Source: Sphingomonas ginsenosidimutans
GTDB lineage: Bacteria > Pseudomonadota > Alphaproteobacteria > Sphingomonadales > Sphingomonadaceae
Direction of reading: 5' to 3'
DNA: 64,000 nt
Assembly: GCF_002374835.1 (NCBI RefSeq)
Contig: NZ_NWVD01000001.1
Coordinates: forward strand, 372,001 to 436,000
The translations under genes and the position numbers were made by a program. The notes under the pieces were generated by a model. It ran no database searches. It was not told the origin of the DNA and saw nothing but the letters and a program-made list of their open reading frames with translations. This document shows, in pieces, positions 25,896 through 34,620 of the stretch (position 1 is its first letter; every line of letters begins with the position of its first letter).

Positions 25896-26091
25896 CACCT
25901 TCTCCGTCATCGAAAATCTCCTCGATCGTGAGGCCGAACAGCCGGCCGATGCGGAAGGCGAGCGGCAGCGAGGGATCGTATTTCCCCGTTTCGATCGCGT
26001 TCACCGCCTGGCGCGACACGTCCAGCCGCCCGGCCAGCTCGGCCTGGCTCCAGTCGCGTTCCGCACGCAGCACCTTGAGGCGATTCTTCAT
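25888..26091 (-). CDS. Xre/Cro-type transcriptional regulator
   Basis: 67-aa single-domain regulator. The helix-turn-helix is clear: ERDWSQAELAGRLDVSRQAVNAIETGKYDPSLPLAFRIGRLFGLTIEEIF, where VSRQAVNAIE is the recognition helix. Proteins of this size and ending (IEEIFDDGEG) commonly control a neighbouring small membrane-protein gene. Three palindromes at 26134-26207 in its promoter region suggest it represses itself. First gene of a four-gene operon with overlapping or nearly overlapping junctions. Confidence 0.93.
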   Translation of the reverse strand: MKNRLKVLRAERDWSQAELAGRLDVSRQAVNAIETGKYDPSLPLAFRIGRLFGLTIEEIFDDGEGDA

Positions 26092-26121
26092 GTCGCTTCC
26101 TTGCAACATCCAAAGCCTCTT

Positions 26122-26207
26122 GTCAGCATCGCCTGACCGAATGTCAGGTGACCGTGACAAAGTGTCAGCGAGTCGCGTCTTTGTCAAGCGTGCCTGACAA
26201 AATGTCA
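26122..26207. promoter_or_regulatory. operator cluster of the Xre regulator (TGAC-N5-GTCA)
   Basis: Three 13-bp palindromes TGAC-N5-GTCA at 26134-26146, 26155-26167 and 26195-26207; the first two are 21 bp apart (two helical turns) and the third is 40 bp further. Extra GTCA half-sites occur at 26122-26125 and 26183-26186. They lie between the regulator start (26091) and glyQ (26286), so glyQ expression could also be touched. Confidence 0.65.
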
Positions 26208-26285
26208 TGCAAGGTTGGCGACAGCGACGCGGGTCACGCGGTGGCGAGTTGATTCCGTCGGGCGGTTCCGCCACAGGCTGCGCGC

Positions 26286-27167
26286 GTGAGCGACCCGTCT
26301 GCCCCCCGCCCGCTGTCCTTCCAGGCGATGATCCTGCGGCTCCACCAATATTGGTCGGAGCATGGATGTGCGATCCTGCAACCCTATGACATGGAAATGG
26401 GGGCGGGGACGTTCCACCCGGCGACCACGTTGCGCGCGCTGGGGCCGGACGCGTGGAACGCCGCCTATGTCCAGCCGTGCCGCCGCCCGACCGACGGCCG
26501 CTATGGCGAGAACCCCAACCGGCTGCAGCATTATTACCAATATCAGGTGATCCTGAAGCCCAGCCCGCCGAACCTGCAGGAACTGTACCTGGGGTCGCTG
26601 GCGGCGATCGGGGTGGACATGCGCGTCCACGACATCCGCTTTGTCGAGGACGATTGGGAAAGCCCGACGCTGGGCGCCTGGGGCCTCGGCTGGGAAGTGT
26701 GGTGCGACGGGATGGAGGTGACGCAGTTCACCTATTTCCAGCAGATGGGCGGTTTCGACATGAAGCCGGTTGCGGGCGAGCTGACCTACGGGCTGGAGCG
26801 GCTGGCGATGTACATCCAGAACGTCGACAATGTGTACGACCTGGCGTTCAACGATGCGGGCGTTTCGTACGGCGACGTGTTCCTGGAGAACGAGCGCCAG
26901 ATGTCGACGTGGAATTTCGAGGTGGCAGACACCGACCGGCTGTTCGACGCGTTCCGCAAGGCGGCGGCCGAGTGCGAGAATTGCCTGGCGGCGAAGCTGC
27001 CGATCGCGGCGTACGAACAGGCGATCAAGGCCAGCCATACGTTCAACCTGTTGCAGGCGCGCGGCGTGATCTCGGTCGCCGAGCGGCAGGCCTATATCGG
27101 CCGCGTGCGCGATCTGGCGAAGGCGGCGTGCGCGGCACAGATGGAGAAGAACGGGTGGGCGGCGTGA
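26286..27167 (+). CDS. glyQ: glycine--tRNA ligase alpha subunit
   Basis: 293-aa catalytic subunit of the bacterial alpha2beta2 glycyl-tRNA synthetase. [36 protein letters not shown] at the N terminus, [21 protein letters not shown], and [19 protein letters not shown] are family signatures. The start is GTG at 26286 ([13 protein letters not shown]); no ATG is available near the conserved N terminus. glyS follows after a 235-nt spacer that contains a long imperfect inverted repeat, instead of the usual close spacing. Confidence 0.98.
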   Translation: MSDPSAPRPLSFQAMILRLHQYWSEHGCAILQPYDMEMGAGTFHPATTLRALGPDAWNAAYVQPCRRPTDGRYGENPNRLQHYYQYQVILKPSPPNLQELYLGSLAAIGVDMRVHDIRFVEDDWESPTLGAWGLGWEVWCDGMEVTQFTYFQQMGGFDMKPVAGELTYGLERLAMYIQNVDNVYDLAFNDAGVSYGDVFLENERQMSTWNFEVADTDRLFDAFRKAAAECENCLAAKLPIAAYEQAIKASHTFNLLQARGVISVAERQAYIGRVRDLAKAACAAQMEKNGWAA

Positions 27168-27203
27168 TGTCCGCGCGACGCCGCGACGGTGCCGTCGATT
27201 TTT

Positions 27204-27340
27204 TCGCGCAGAGGCGCAGAGGCGCAGAGATGGGGCGCTTGCGGTTCGATCGTGCGGCAGCAACTGACGTTCGGCAGCGTGGCGGTGGCGGAATACTTGC
27301 CGCTGGCGCGGCCTCTCTGCGGCTCTGCGTCTCGGCGCGA
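27204..27340. repeat. imperfect inverted repeat in glyQ-glyS spacer
   Basis: Two 26-nt arms (27204-27229 and 27315-27340) pair at 22 of 26 positions around an 85-nt centre. The arms are built of GCGCAGAGG-like units. Directly after the right arm comes a TTCGCGTC/TTCGCGCC/TTCGCGTG array (27350-27373). It looks like a dispersed intergenic repeat, not a gene. Confidence 0.7.
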
Positions 27341-27402
27341 ACCAAGCGTCTTCGCGTCTTCGCGCCTTCGCGTGAACCCTCCTTCCAGACGGCGATTTTC
27401 GC

Positions 27403-29466
27403 ATGACCGACTTCCTGCTCGAACTCCGTTCCGAGGAGATCCCCGCCCGGATGCAGGCCAAGGCGCGTGAGGATCTGGCGCGCCTGTTCGCGGGTGAACT
27501 GGCGAAGGCCGGGCTGAGCGCGTCGGAGACGGTCACCTATGCCACGCCGCGGCGGCTGGCGTTGATCCTGCGCGGGCTGCCGGACGCGACCCAGGCGGTG
27601 AGCGAGGAAGTGAAGGGGCCGAAGGCGAGCGCCCCGCCGCAGGCGCTGGAAGGCTTCCTGCGCAAGACCGGGCTGACCCGCGAGCAACTGGTCGAGCGCG
27701 ACGGCGTGCTGTTCGCGGTCACCGAACGTCCCGGCCGCGCCACGCCCGAGGTGCTGGCCGAGGCGATCCCCGTCGTCATCCGCGCCTTTCCCTGGCCCAA
27801 GTCGATGCGCTGGGGCGCGGCGTCGGCTTCGACCGAGAGCTTGCGCTGGGTGCGGCCGTTGCAGGGCATCGTAGCGCTGTTCGGCGAGGCGGTGGTGCCG
27901 GTGGAGATCGCCGGGATCGCCAGTGGCGCGACGACGGCGGGGCACCGTTTCCATCATCCGGACGCGGTGACGATCCGGTCGGCGGCAGACTATGTCGAGA
28001 CGCTGCGCGACGCGCATGTCATCGTCGACCAGGATGAGCGCGCGGCGATCATCGCGACCGGCGCGGCGATGGTCACCGCCAAGGCGGGGCTGACGCTGGT
28101 GCGCGACGAAGGGCTGCTGGCCGAGAATGCCGGGCTGACCGAATGGCCGATGCCGCTGCTGGGCCGCTTCGACCCCGATTATCTGTCGGTCCCGCCCGAG
28201 GTGATCCAGCTGACCGCGCGGGTGAACCAGAAGTATTTCGTGTGCCGCGATGCTGACGGGAAGCTGGCCAATGCCTTCGTCTGCACCGCGAATATCGATG
28301 CCGACGACGGCGGGGCGAAAATCGTCGAGGGCAACCGCAAGGTGCTGGCGGCGCGGCTTTCCGATGCGCGCTTCTTCTACGACACCGACCTGAAGGTGCC
28401 GCTGGAGGAGCAGGCGAAGAAGCTGGATCGGATCGTCTTCCACGAAAAGCTGGGGACGGTCGCCGACAAGGTGGAGCGCGTCGCGAAGCTGGCCGAGTGG
28501 TTGACGAGCGAGGGCGTCGTGCCGGGATGCGACCCGGCACTTGCGCGTCGCGCGGCCGAACTGTGCAAGGCCGATCTGGTCACCGGCATGGTCGGCGAAT
28601 TCCCGGAACTGCAGGGGCTGATGGGCGGCTATTACGCCGCCGCGCAGGGCGAGGACCCGGCGGTCGCGAACGCGATCCGCGATCACTACAGGCCGGTCGG
28701 GCAGGGCGACGAGGTGCCGACCGATCCGGTGACGGTGGCGGTGTCGCTGGCGGACAAGCTGGATAGCCTGCAACAGTTCTTCGCGATCGGTCAGGCGCCG
28801 ACCGGCTCGAAGGATCCGTTCGCGCTGCGTCGGTCCGCGCTCGGGGTGATCCGGCTCATCACTGAGAACCGGGTGCGTTACTCGGTGCCGGCGGACCTGC
28901 TCGACTTCTTCGCCGACCGCCTCAAGGTCCAGCAGCGCGAGGCGGGCGTTCGTCATGACCTGATCGACGCGGTGTTCGCGCTGGGTGGGGAAGACGATCT
29001 GGTTCGGCTGCTGGCGCGGGTCCATGCGTTGCAGGCGTTCGTCGGCACCGATGACGGTGCGAACCTGCTCGCCGGGTACAAGCGGGCGGCGAACATCCTG
29101 AAGAAGGAAGGCGTCACCACTGACGTCACGCCAGCGAAGGCTGGGGTCTCTGGCGAGGGAGCGGGGCAGGAGCCGCGCGAGGCCCCGGCTTCCGCCGGGG
29201 CGACGTATGATCGCGAACCCGCCGAGGCGGCGCTGGTTGCCGCGCTCGACGCCGCCGAACCCGCCGCCGCGGATGCGGTCGCGCGCGAGGATTTCGCGGG
29301 GGCGATGGCCGCGCTGGCGACGCTGCGCGCGCCGATCGACGCCTTTTTCGAGGCGGTGACGGTCAACGATGCCGATCCGGCGAAGCGCGCGGCGCGGCTG
29401 GCGTTGCTGCTGCGGGTGCGCGACGCGGTGCACGGCGTCGCCGATTTCTCGCGTATCGAGGGGTAG
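27403..29466 (+). CDS. glyS: glycine--tRNA ligase beta subunit (with repeat-derived insert)
   Basis: 687-aa beta subunit that recognises tRNA-Gly. MTDFLLELRSEEIPARMQ, ATPRRLALILRGLP, FPWPKSMRWG, EVIQLTARVNQKYFVCRD, and PFALRRSALGVIRLI are conserved family segments; the C-terminal anticodon-binding region is YDREPAEAALVAALDAAEPAA...RVRDAVHGVADFSRIEG. Residues about 575-601 (TPAKAGVSGEGAG then QEPREAPASAGAT) are a translated palindromic repeat lying in the linker before the anticodon-binding domain, kept in frame. The rest matches the usual length once this is removed. Confidence 0.98.
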   Translation: MTDFLLELRSEEIPARMQAKAREDLARLFAGELAKAGLSASETVTYATPRRLALILRGLPDATQAVSEEVKGPKASAPPQALEGFLRKTGLTREQLVERDGVLFAVTERPGRATPEVLAEAIPVVIRAFPWPKSMRWGAASASTESLRWVRPLQGIVALFGEAVVPVEIAGIASGATTAGHRFHHPDAVTIRSAADYVETLRDAHVIVDQDERAAIIATGAAMVTAKAGLTLVRDEGLLAENAGLTEWPMPLLGRFDPDYLSVPPEVIQLTARVNQKYFVCRDADGKLANAFVCTANIDADDGGAKIVEGNRKVLAARLSDARFFYDTDLKVPLEEQAKKLDRIVFHEKLGTVADKVERVAKLAEWLTSEGVVPGCDPALARRAAELCKADLVTGMVGEFPELQGLMGGYYAAAQGEDPAVANAIRDHYRPVGQGDEVPTDPVTVAVSLADKLDSLQQFFAIGQAPTGSKDPFALRRSALGVIRLITENRVRYSVPADLLDFFADRLKVQQREAGVRHDLIDAVFALGGEDDLVRLLARVHALQAFVGTDDGANLLAGYKRAANILKKEGVTTDVTPAKAGVSGEGAGQEPREAPASAGATYDREPAEAALVAALDAAEPAAADAVAREDFAGAMAALATLRAPIDAFFEAVTVNDADPAKRAARLALLLRVRDAVHGVADFSRIEG
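29125..29204. repeat. palindromic repeat inside the glyS coding sequence
   Basis: Two 26-nt arms (29125-29150 and 29179-29204) pair imperfectly (18 of 26, most differences being transitions) around a 28-nt centre. The style, GTCA..CC.GCGAAGGC.GGGGTCTC, resembles short intergenic repeats common in sphingomonads; a shorter relative lies at 45964-45990. It is translated in frame as part of GlyS. Confidence 0.7.
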
Positions 29467-29611
29467 GCGCGCGTCCGCCGCTGGCGAAAGGCCTGCTGTC
29501 GCGGGGCGAGGCGAATCCATATTGCTTTCCGGCGCGCAACGGTGTGTTGCGTTGCAACAACGACATGGATGCGAACGGCATCGGCACGGGACAGGGACAG
29601 GAGACGAGAGC

Positions 29612-32305
29612 ATGGCGACGGCGGCTGAGGCAGCGACGGATACACGCTACGTCTATCGTTTCGGGGGCGGCGTGTCCGACGGCGGCAAGGGCGACAAGAA
29701 CCTGCTGGGCGGCAAGGGCGCGAACCTGGCCGAAATGGCCTCGATTGACCTGCCGGTGCCGCCGGGCTTCACCATCTCCACCGCGATGTGCACCCGCTAT
29801 TACGAGGAGGGGGAGAAGTTCCCCGACTCGCTGCGGGCCGAGGTCGCGAACGGTATCGCGCATATCGAGCAGGTGACCGGCAAGACGTTCGGCAATGCCG
29901 CCGATCCGCTGCTGGTGTCGGTCCGTTCCGGCGCGCGCGTGTCGATGCCCGGGATGATGGACACCGTCCTCAACCTGGGGCTGAACGATGCCACGGTCGA
30001 GGGGCTGGCGGCGGCCAGCGGCGATGCGCGCTTCGCTTGGGACAGCTATCGCCGCTTCATCCAGATGTACGCCGACGTGGTGCTGGAACTGGACCATGGC
30101 GCGTTCGAGGAAGCGCTGGAAGTCGCCAAGGAAGATCGCGGCTTCACGCTCGACACCGAATTGTCGGCCGACGATCTGCGCGCGCTGGTGGCCGAGTATA
30201 AGAAACTGGTCGCGGCGGAATGGGGCAAGCCGTTCCCGCAGGACGTCCATGACCAATTGTGGGGCGCGGTCGGCGCGGTGTTCGGTTCGTGGCAGTCGGA
30301 ACGCGCCAAGGTCTATCGCCGGCTGAACGACATTCCCGGCGACTGGGGCACCGCGGTCAACGTGCAGGCGATGGTGTTCGGCAACATGGGCGACACCAGC
30401 GCCACCGGCGTCGCCTTCACCCGCGATCCGTCGAAGGGCGACCGCGCCTATTACGGCGAATTCCTGATCAACGCGCAGGGCGAGGACGTGGTCGCGGGGA
30501 TCCGCACGCCGCAATACCTGACCAGGGCCGCGCGCGAGGAAGCCGGCGCCAGGCCCGCGTCGATGGAAGAAGCGATGCCGGAGGTCTATGCCGAGCTGGC
30601 GGCGGTGTTCGACCGGCTCGAGACGCATTACCGCGACATGCAGGACATCGAGTTCACCGTGGAGCGCGGCAAGCTGTGGATGCTGCAGACCCGGTCGGGC
30701 AAGCGCACCGCCAAGGCCGCGCTGAAGATCGCGGTCGACATGGCGAACGAAGGCCTCATCACCCGTGACGAGGCGATCGCGCGGGTCGAGCCGCAGGCGC
30801 TGGACCAGCTGCTCCACCCGACGCTGGACCCCAATGCGCATCGCGACGTCCTGACCAAGGGGCTGCCCGCCAGCCCCGGCGCGGCAAGCGGCGCGGCGGT
30901 GTTCGACGCCGATACCGCGGAACGCTGGGCCGCGGACGGCAAGGCGGTGATCCTGCTGCGCACCGAGACCAGCCCGGAGGATATCCACGGGATGCACGCG
31001 GCCAAGGGCATCCTGACCGCGCGCGGGGGCATGACCAGCCACGCCGCGGTCGTCGCGCGCGGCATGGGCCGTCCGTGCGTGTCGGGCGCGGGGACGCTGG
31101 CGATCGACGCCAGGGCGAAGATCGCGCGCGTTTCGGGCCGCGAGGTGCGCGAGGGCGACACGCTGACGATCGACGGCAGCACCGGCGAGGTGATGATGGG
31201 CGAGGTCGCGACGATCCAGCCCGAGCTGGCGGGCGATTTCGGCACGCTGATGGAATGGGCCGACGGCGTGCGCCGGCTGAAGGTGCGCGCCAACGCCGAA
31301 ACCCCGCTCGACTGCCGCACCGCGCGCGATTTCGGCGCGGAGGGCGTCGGGCTGTGCCGCACCGAGCATATGTTCTTCGACGGCGCGCGCATCACCGCGG
31401 TGCGCCAGATGATCCTGGCCGAGGACGAGGCGGGGCGCCGTGTCGCGCTGGAAAAGCTGCTGCCCGAACAGCGCGCCGATTTCACCGCGATCTTCGAGGT
31501 GATGGCCGGCCTGCCGGTCACCGTCCGGCTGCTCGACCCGCCGCTGCACGAATTCCTGCCGCATGAGGAAAACGAGTTCGCCGAGGTGGCGAGCGCGGCG
31601 GGCGTCGGCGTCGAGCAGCTCAAGCGCCGCGCCGCCGAGCTGCACGAATTCAACCCGATGCTGGGCCATCGCGGCTGCCGGCTGGGCGTGACCTATCCCG
31701 AAATCTACGAGATGCAGGCGCGCGCGATCTTCGAGGCGGCGATCGACGTCGCCGAGAGGAGCGGGGAGGCACCGATCCCCGAAGTGATGATCCCGCTGGT
31801 CGCGACAAAGCGTGAGCTGGATCTGATGAAGACGGTGGTCGATGCCGCCGCGCAGGCGGTGTTCGGCGAGCGCGGGCGAACGGTCGACTATCTGGTCGGC
31901 ACGATGATCGAGCTGCCGCGCGCCGCGCTGAAGGCGGGCGAGATCGCCGAGACGGGCGAATTCTTCTCGTTCGGCACCAACGACCTGACGCAGACGACGC
32001 TGGGCGTCAGCCGCGACGACGCCGCGCGCTTCCTGGGCGCCTATGTCGAAAAGGGCATTTACGCCAAGGACCCGTTCGTCAGCCTGGACGTCGAGGGCGT
32101 GGGCGAATTGGTGTCGTTGGCGGCCGAGCGCGGGCGCGCGACGCGGCCGGCGATTAAGCTGGGCATCTGCGGCGAACATGGCGGCGACCCGGCGTCGATC
32201 GCCTTCTGCGAGAGCGTGGGGCTGGATTACGTCTCCGCCTCGCCCTACCGTGTGCCGATCGCACGGCTGGCCGCCGCACAGGCGGCGCTGAAGGCGAGGG
32301 GCTGA
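29612..32305 (+). CDS. ppdK: pyruvate, phosphate dikinase
   Basis: 897-aa enzyme interconverting pyruvate, ATP and phosphate with phosphoenolpyruvate, AMP and PPi. N-terminal ATP-binding domain (VYRFGGGVSDGGKGDKNLLGGKGANLAEM; VSVRSGARVSMPGMMDTVLNLG), swivelling phosphohistidine domain with GGMTSHAAVVARGMGRPC (catalytic His about residue 474), and C-terminal PEP/pyruvate barrel (GVGLCRTEHMFF, SFGTNDLTQTTLG, KLGICGEHGGDP with the catalytic Cys about 852). ATG at 29612 follows AGGAGACGAGAGC; the in-frame upstream extension has no family similarity. It likely serves gluconeogenic growth. Confidence 0.98.
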   Translation: MATAAEAATDTRYVYRFGGGVSDGGKGDKNLLGGKGANLAEMASIDLPVPPGFTISTAMCTRYYEEGEKFPDSLRAEVANGIAHIEQVTGKTFGNAADPLLVSVRSGARVSMPGMMDTVLNLGLNDATVEGLAAASGDARFAWDSYRRFIQMYADVVLELDHGAFEEALEVAKEDRGFTLDTELSADDLRALVAEYKKLVAAEWGKPFPQDVHDQLWGAVGAVFGSWQSERAKVYRRLNDIPGDWGTAVNVQAMVFGNMGDTSATGVAFTRDPSKGDRAYYGEFLINAQGEDVVAGIRTPQYLTRAAREEAGARPASMEEAMPEVYAELAAVFDRLETHYRDMQDIEFTVERGKLWMLQTRSGKRTAKAALKIAVDMANEGLITRDEAIARVEPQALDQLLHPTLDPNAHRDVLTKGLPASPGAASGAAVFDADTAERWAADGKAVILLRTETSPEDIHGMHAAKGILTARGGMTSHAAVVARGMGRPCVSGAGTLAIDARAKIARVSGREVREGDTLTIDGSTGEVMMGEVATIQPELAGDFGTLMEWADGVRRLKVRANAETPLDCRTARDFGAEGVGLCRTEHMFFDGARITAVRQMILAEDEAGRRVALEKLLPEQRADFTAIFEVMAGLPVTVRLLDPPLHEFLPHEENEFAEVASAAGVGVEQLKRRAAELHEFNPMLGHRGCRLGVTYPEIYEMQARAIFEAAIDVAERSGEAPIPEVMIPLVATKRELDLMKTVVDAAAQAVFGERGRTVDYLVGTMIELPRAALKAGEIAETGEFFSFGTNDLTQTTLGVSRDDAARFLGAYVEKGIYAKDPFVSLDVEGVGELVSLAAERGRATRPAIKLGICGEHGGDPASIAFCESVGLDYVSASPYRVPIARLAAAQAALKARG

Positions 32306-32324
32306 GCGGACGGGAGCGGTGACG

Positions 32325-32894
32325 ATGAAACCCTGGGCGCGGTATCTGGTCTGTGTCGCGCTGGGGCTGATCGTCGGCGTCCTGTACGCCGCCTGGGTCG
32401 TGCGCGCAGGCACATTGGGGTCCGGCACCGCGATCGGCGCCTGGCGCACCGGCACCGATTTCGGATCGCAGGACCAGAGCGCGCGCACCCGCGCGGTCGT
32501 CGCGCTGCGCGGGCTGCTCGCGCTGCCGGCGCGTGAAGCGCGTTACTATACCGCCGCCACCGACGATGCCGGTCGCCCGCTGGACGGGCGGTGCCGGTAT
32601 CGCGTGACCGGGGGCACGTTGCCGGCGCGATGGTGGAGCCTGACGCTGTATGACCGCGCCGGCTATCTGGTGGGCGACGGCCCCTATTCGGTCGGGAGTG
32701 CCGCGTTGCCGGAGGCGGAGCAGGGACGGTGGACGGTGCTGATCGCGCCGACGCCGCAGCCGGGGCACTGGCTGCCGACCGCGAAGCTCGACCGGTTCGA
32801 ACTGACGCTGCGCACCTATCTGCCCGCCGATGCGGGACGCACCAGCCCGGCGCGCGACCAACTCCCCTCGATCCGGCAGGAGGCGTGCGCATGA
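32325..32894 (+). CDS. DUF1214 domain protein
   Basis: 189 aa. N-terminal transmembrane helix (residues about 5-26), then a beta-rich domain with ARYYTAATDDAGRPLDGRCRYRVTGGTLPARWWSLTLYD and GRWTVLIAPTPQPGHWLPT, which fits the DUF1214 family. Function unknown. Its stop codon overlaps the start of the next gene (ATGA), and the DUF1214-DUF1254 pairing is itself typical, so the two products probably act together in the envelope. ATG at 32325 chosen after GGAGCGGTGACG; a GTG two codons upstream is possible. Confidence 0.82.
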   Translation: MKPWARYLVCVALGLIVGVLYAAWVVRAGTLGSGTAIGAWRTGTDFGSQDQSARTRAVVALRGLLALPAREARYYTAATDDAGRPLDGRCRYRVTGGTLPARWWSLTLYDRAGYLVGDGPYSVGSAALPEAEQGRWTVLIAPTPQPGHWLPTAKLDRFELTLRTYLPADAGRTSPARDQLPSIRQEACA

Positions 32895-33421
32895 TCCGCA
32901 ACTGGCGCTGGCCGATCGTCGCGGGGTTGCTGGTTGCCGCGCTTGCCTATGTCGTGACGCTGCGGCGTGCGCCGACGATGCTGATGGCGGCGGCGGAACG
33001 GCGGCTGGAAAAGCTAGGCGGGGTCAACCGCTTCGCGCACGCGCCGCTGGCGACCGCGGCGTCGCGCGCGGTGGTGCGGCCCAGCCCGGACCTAGCCTAT
33101 TCCAGTTGCGTGTTCGATGCGTCGAAGGCGCCGGTCCTGGTCGATGTCGCCCCGGTGCCGGCGCGCTACTGGTCGCTGTCGGTGTTCGGCGCCAACACCG
33201 ACGTGGCGTTCGTGCGCAACAATGTGGAGGCGGGCAACGCGCCGATCCGCGTCGCGCTGGTGACGCCGGGGCAGGCGGTGCCGGCGGGCTATACCGGGGT
33301 GCTGGTGCCCGGCGGGCACGGCGTCGCGCTGATCCGCATCCTGATCGACGACCGCGCGCGGTTCGCGCTGGTGGACCAGGCGCGGCGGGTGTCGACCTGC
33401 GGAGTGGCGACGGCCGGTTGA
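32891..33421 (+). CDS. DUF1254 domain protein
   Basis: 176 aa with an N-terminal membrane helix (WRWPIVAGLLVAALAYVVTL) and a domain containing NRFAHAPLATAASRAVVRPSPDLAYSSCVFDASKAPVLVDVAPVPARYWSLSVF and GANTDVAFV, the short DUF1254 form. Function unknown. Translationally coupled to the upstream DUF1214 gene by a 4-nt overlap. Confidence 0.82.
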   Translation: MIRNWRWPIVAGLLVAALAYVVTLRRAPTMLMAAAERRLEKLGGVNRFAHAPLATAASRAVVRPSPDLAYSSCVFDASKAPVLVDVAPVPARYWSLSVFGANTDVAFVRNNVEAGNAPIRVALVTPGQAVPAGYTGVLVPGGHGVALIRILIDDRARFALVDQARRVSTCGVATAG

Positions 33422-33493
33422 GCGGCGTTCCGGACGGGACGGGGCCGATCGGGATCGCGACCCGCGATCGTACAGGCCGGGGCGCGCCGGGGG

Positions 33494-34108
33494 TCAGTTC
33501 GTGTTGTCGAGATAGCCGTAGACGGCCCGGCACACCCGCGACGAGAGCATCGCGCGATCCTGCTCCCCCCGCTCGCCAGCGGCATCCACCATCCCCTTGA
33601 TGATCGCCAGCACGTCACCCGCCGCCAGATCGAGGTCGGGCTGGACGGGGATATCCGGACGCTCCAGCACGCCGCGCAGGATCGACACCAATCGACAGGT
33701 GACGTGCCGTGTTTCCGCGTCGAAGGGCAATCGTCCCTCCTCGACGTCTAGCAGCCGTGCCAGCGCGGGTCGGCGAAGCTGGTGGGCGACGGCTGCGGCG
33801 ACCAACCCGGCCAGCGCATCCCGACCGCTCGTCGCTGCCAGCGCCGCTTCCCAGTCGGCGATCAGCCGCGACGTCTCGCGCACGATCAACGCGCCGATCA
33901 GCGCCTCCTTCCCGGGGAAATATTGATAGAGCGAACCGATGCTGACGCCGGCGCGCTCCGCCACGGCGTTGGTCGTGAATCCCGCCAGTCCGGCCTGCTC
34001 CAGAATGCGAGCCGCAGCCTCGACGATCGCCCGCACCGTTTCGACCGACCGGGCCTGGCGCGGTGCTTTCCGGGGCGTGGGGCGCTGCTGCTTAGAGGTG
34101 TCCGCCAT
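33494..34108 (-). CDS. TetR/AcrR-family regulator
   Basis: 204-aa regulator. N-terminal helix-turn-helix (residues about 20-65): ETVRAIVEAAARILEQAGLAGFTTNAVAERAGVSIGSLYQYFPGKEALI, with GVSIGSLYQYF as recognition helix. The C-terminal ligand domain contains HQLRRPALARLLDVEEGRLPF. It is divergent from the darcynin-like gene with a 73-bp shared region that holds an inverted repeat, so it probably regulates that gene and itself. ATG at 34108 preferred; upstream there is only a TTG. Confidence 0.93.
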   Translation of the reverse strand: MADTSKQQRPTPRKAPRQARSVETVRAIVEAAARILEQAGLAGFTTNAVAERAGVSIGSLYQYFPGKEALIGALIVRETSRLIADWEAALAATSGRDALAGLVAAAVAHQLRRPALARLLDVEEGRLPFDAETRHVTCRLVSILRGVLERPDIPVQPDLDLAAGDVLAIIKGMVDAAGERGEQDRAMLSSRVCRAVYGYLDNTN

Positions 34109-34114
34109 CGAAGG

Positions 34115-34150
34115 AATGCGAGTAGCCAATTGTGAGTGTTTGCTCGCATT
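34115..34150. promoter_or_regulatory. inverted repeat operator candidate for the TetR regulator
   Basis: Perfect 8-bp arms AATGCGAG (34115-34122) and CTCGCATT (34143-34150) separated by 20 bp, between the two divergent starts (34108 and 34185). Position and symmetry fit a TetR operator, although the spacer is long. Confidence 0.5.
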
Positions 34151-34184
34151 TTATGCGCGCCACACAAGGATGCAAGGACGCATG

Positions 34185-34547
34185 ATGAGCAATACACCAC
34201 TTCCGTTCGACCCCGCGCTGACGATCTTCATGCTGGTGAAGACGTCACCGGAATGGCTGGGATTTTCGGTCGACCGCCGGTTCGAGCTTCTCGGCGCGGA
34301 ATTCACCCCCATCCTGAAGAAGCACGCCGACAACGTCGTTCTGCGCTTCTTCGACGTGGAATTCTATTCGACCCGCGTCACCGATATCTGGATGTGGGAC
34401 GCAAGGGATCATCATTCCTACCAGTTGCTGGTGGAGGACCTGCGCGAAACCGCTTTCTGGGATCGGTATTTCGACATCGTCGAGATCCTGACCGGCGTGG
34501 AGAACGCCTATGCCAAGAATTACGATCGGCCCGTCATCACCGCCTGA
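34185..34547 (+). CDS. darcynin-like protein
   Basis: 120 aa. LTIFMLVKTSPEWLGFSVDRRFELLGAEFTPILKKHADNVVLRFFDVEFYSTRVTDIWMWDA and LVEDLRETAFWDRYFDIVEILTGVENAYAKNY match the small darcynin family as I remember it; its biochemical role is unknown. No signal peptide. Start chosen at the second of two adjacent ATGs, since AGGA lies six nt before it (three before the first at 34182). Divergent from a TetR regulator and followed by a strong terminator, so it is a single-gene unit likely controlled by that regulator. Confidence 0.75.
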   Translation: MSNTPLPFDPALTIFMLVKTSPEWLGFSVDRRFELLGAEFTPILKKHADNVVLRFFDVEFYSTRVTDIWMWDARDHHSYQLLVEDLRETAFWDRYFDIVEILTGVENAYAKNYDRPVITA

Positions 34548-34554
34548 TCGACAA

Positions 34555-34580
34555 TGGGGGGACATGCGTCCCCCCAATTT
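34555..34580 (+). terminator. terminator of the darcynin-like gene
   Basis: Perfect GGGGGGAC-ATGC-GTCCCCCC hairpin (34556-34575) followed by AATTTCTT, eight nt after the stop codon. The T-run is short but the stem is very stable. Confidence 0.72.
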
Positions 34581-34620
34581 CTTCCGTTCTCCCGGAAAGG
34601 AGGGCGGCGAACCATGCCTC

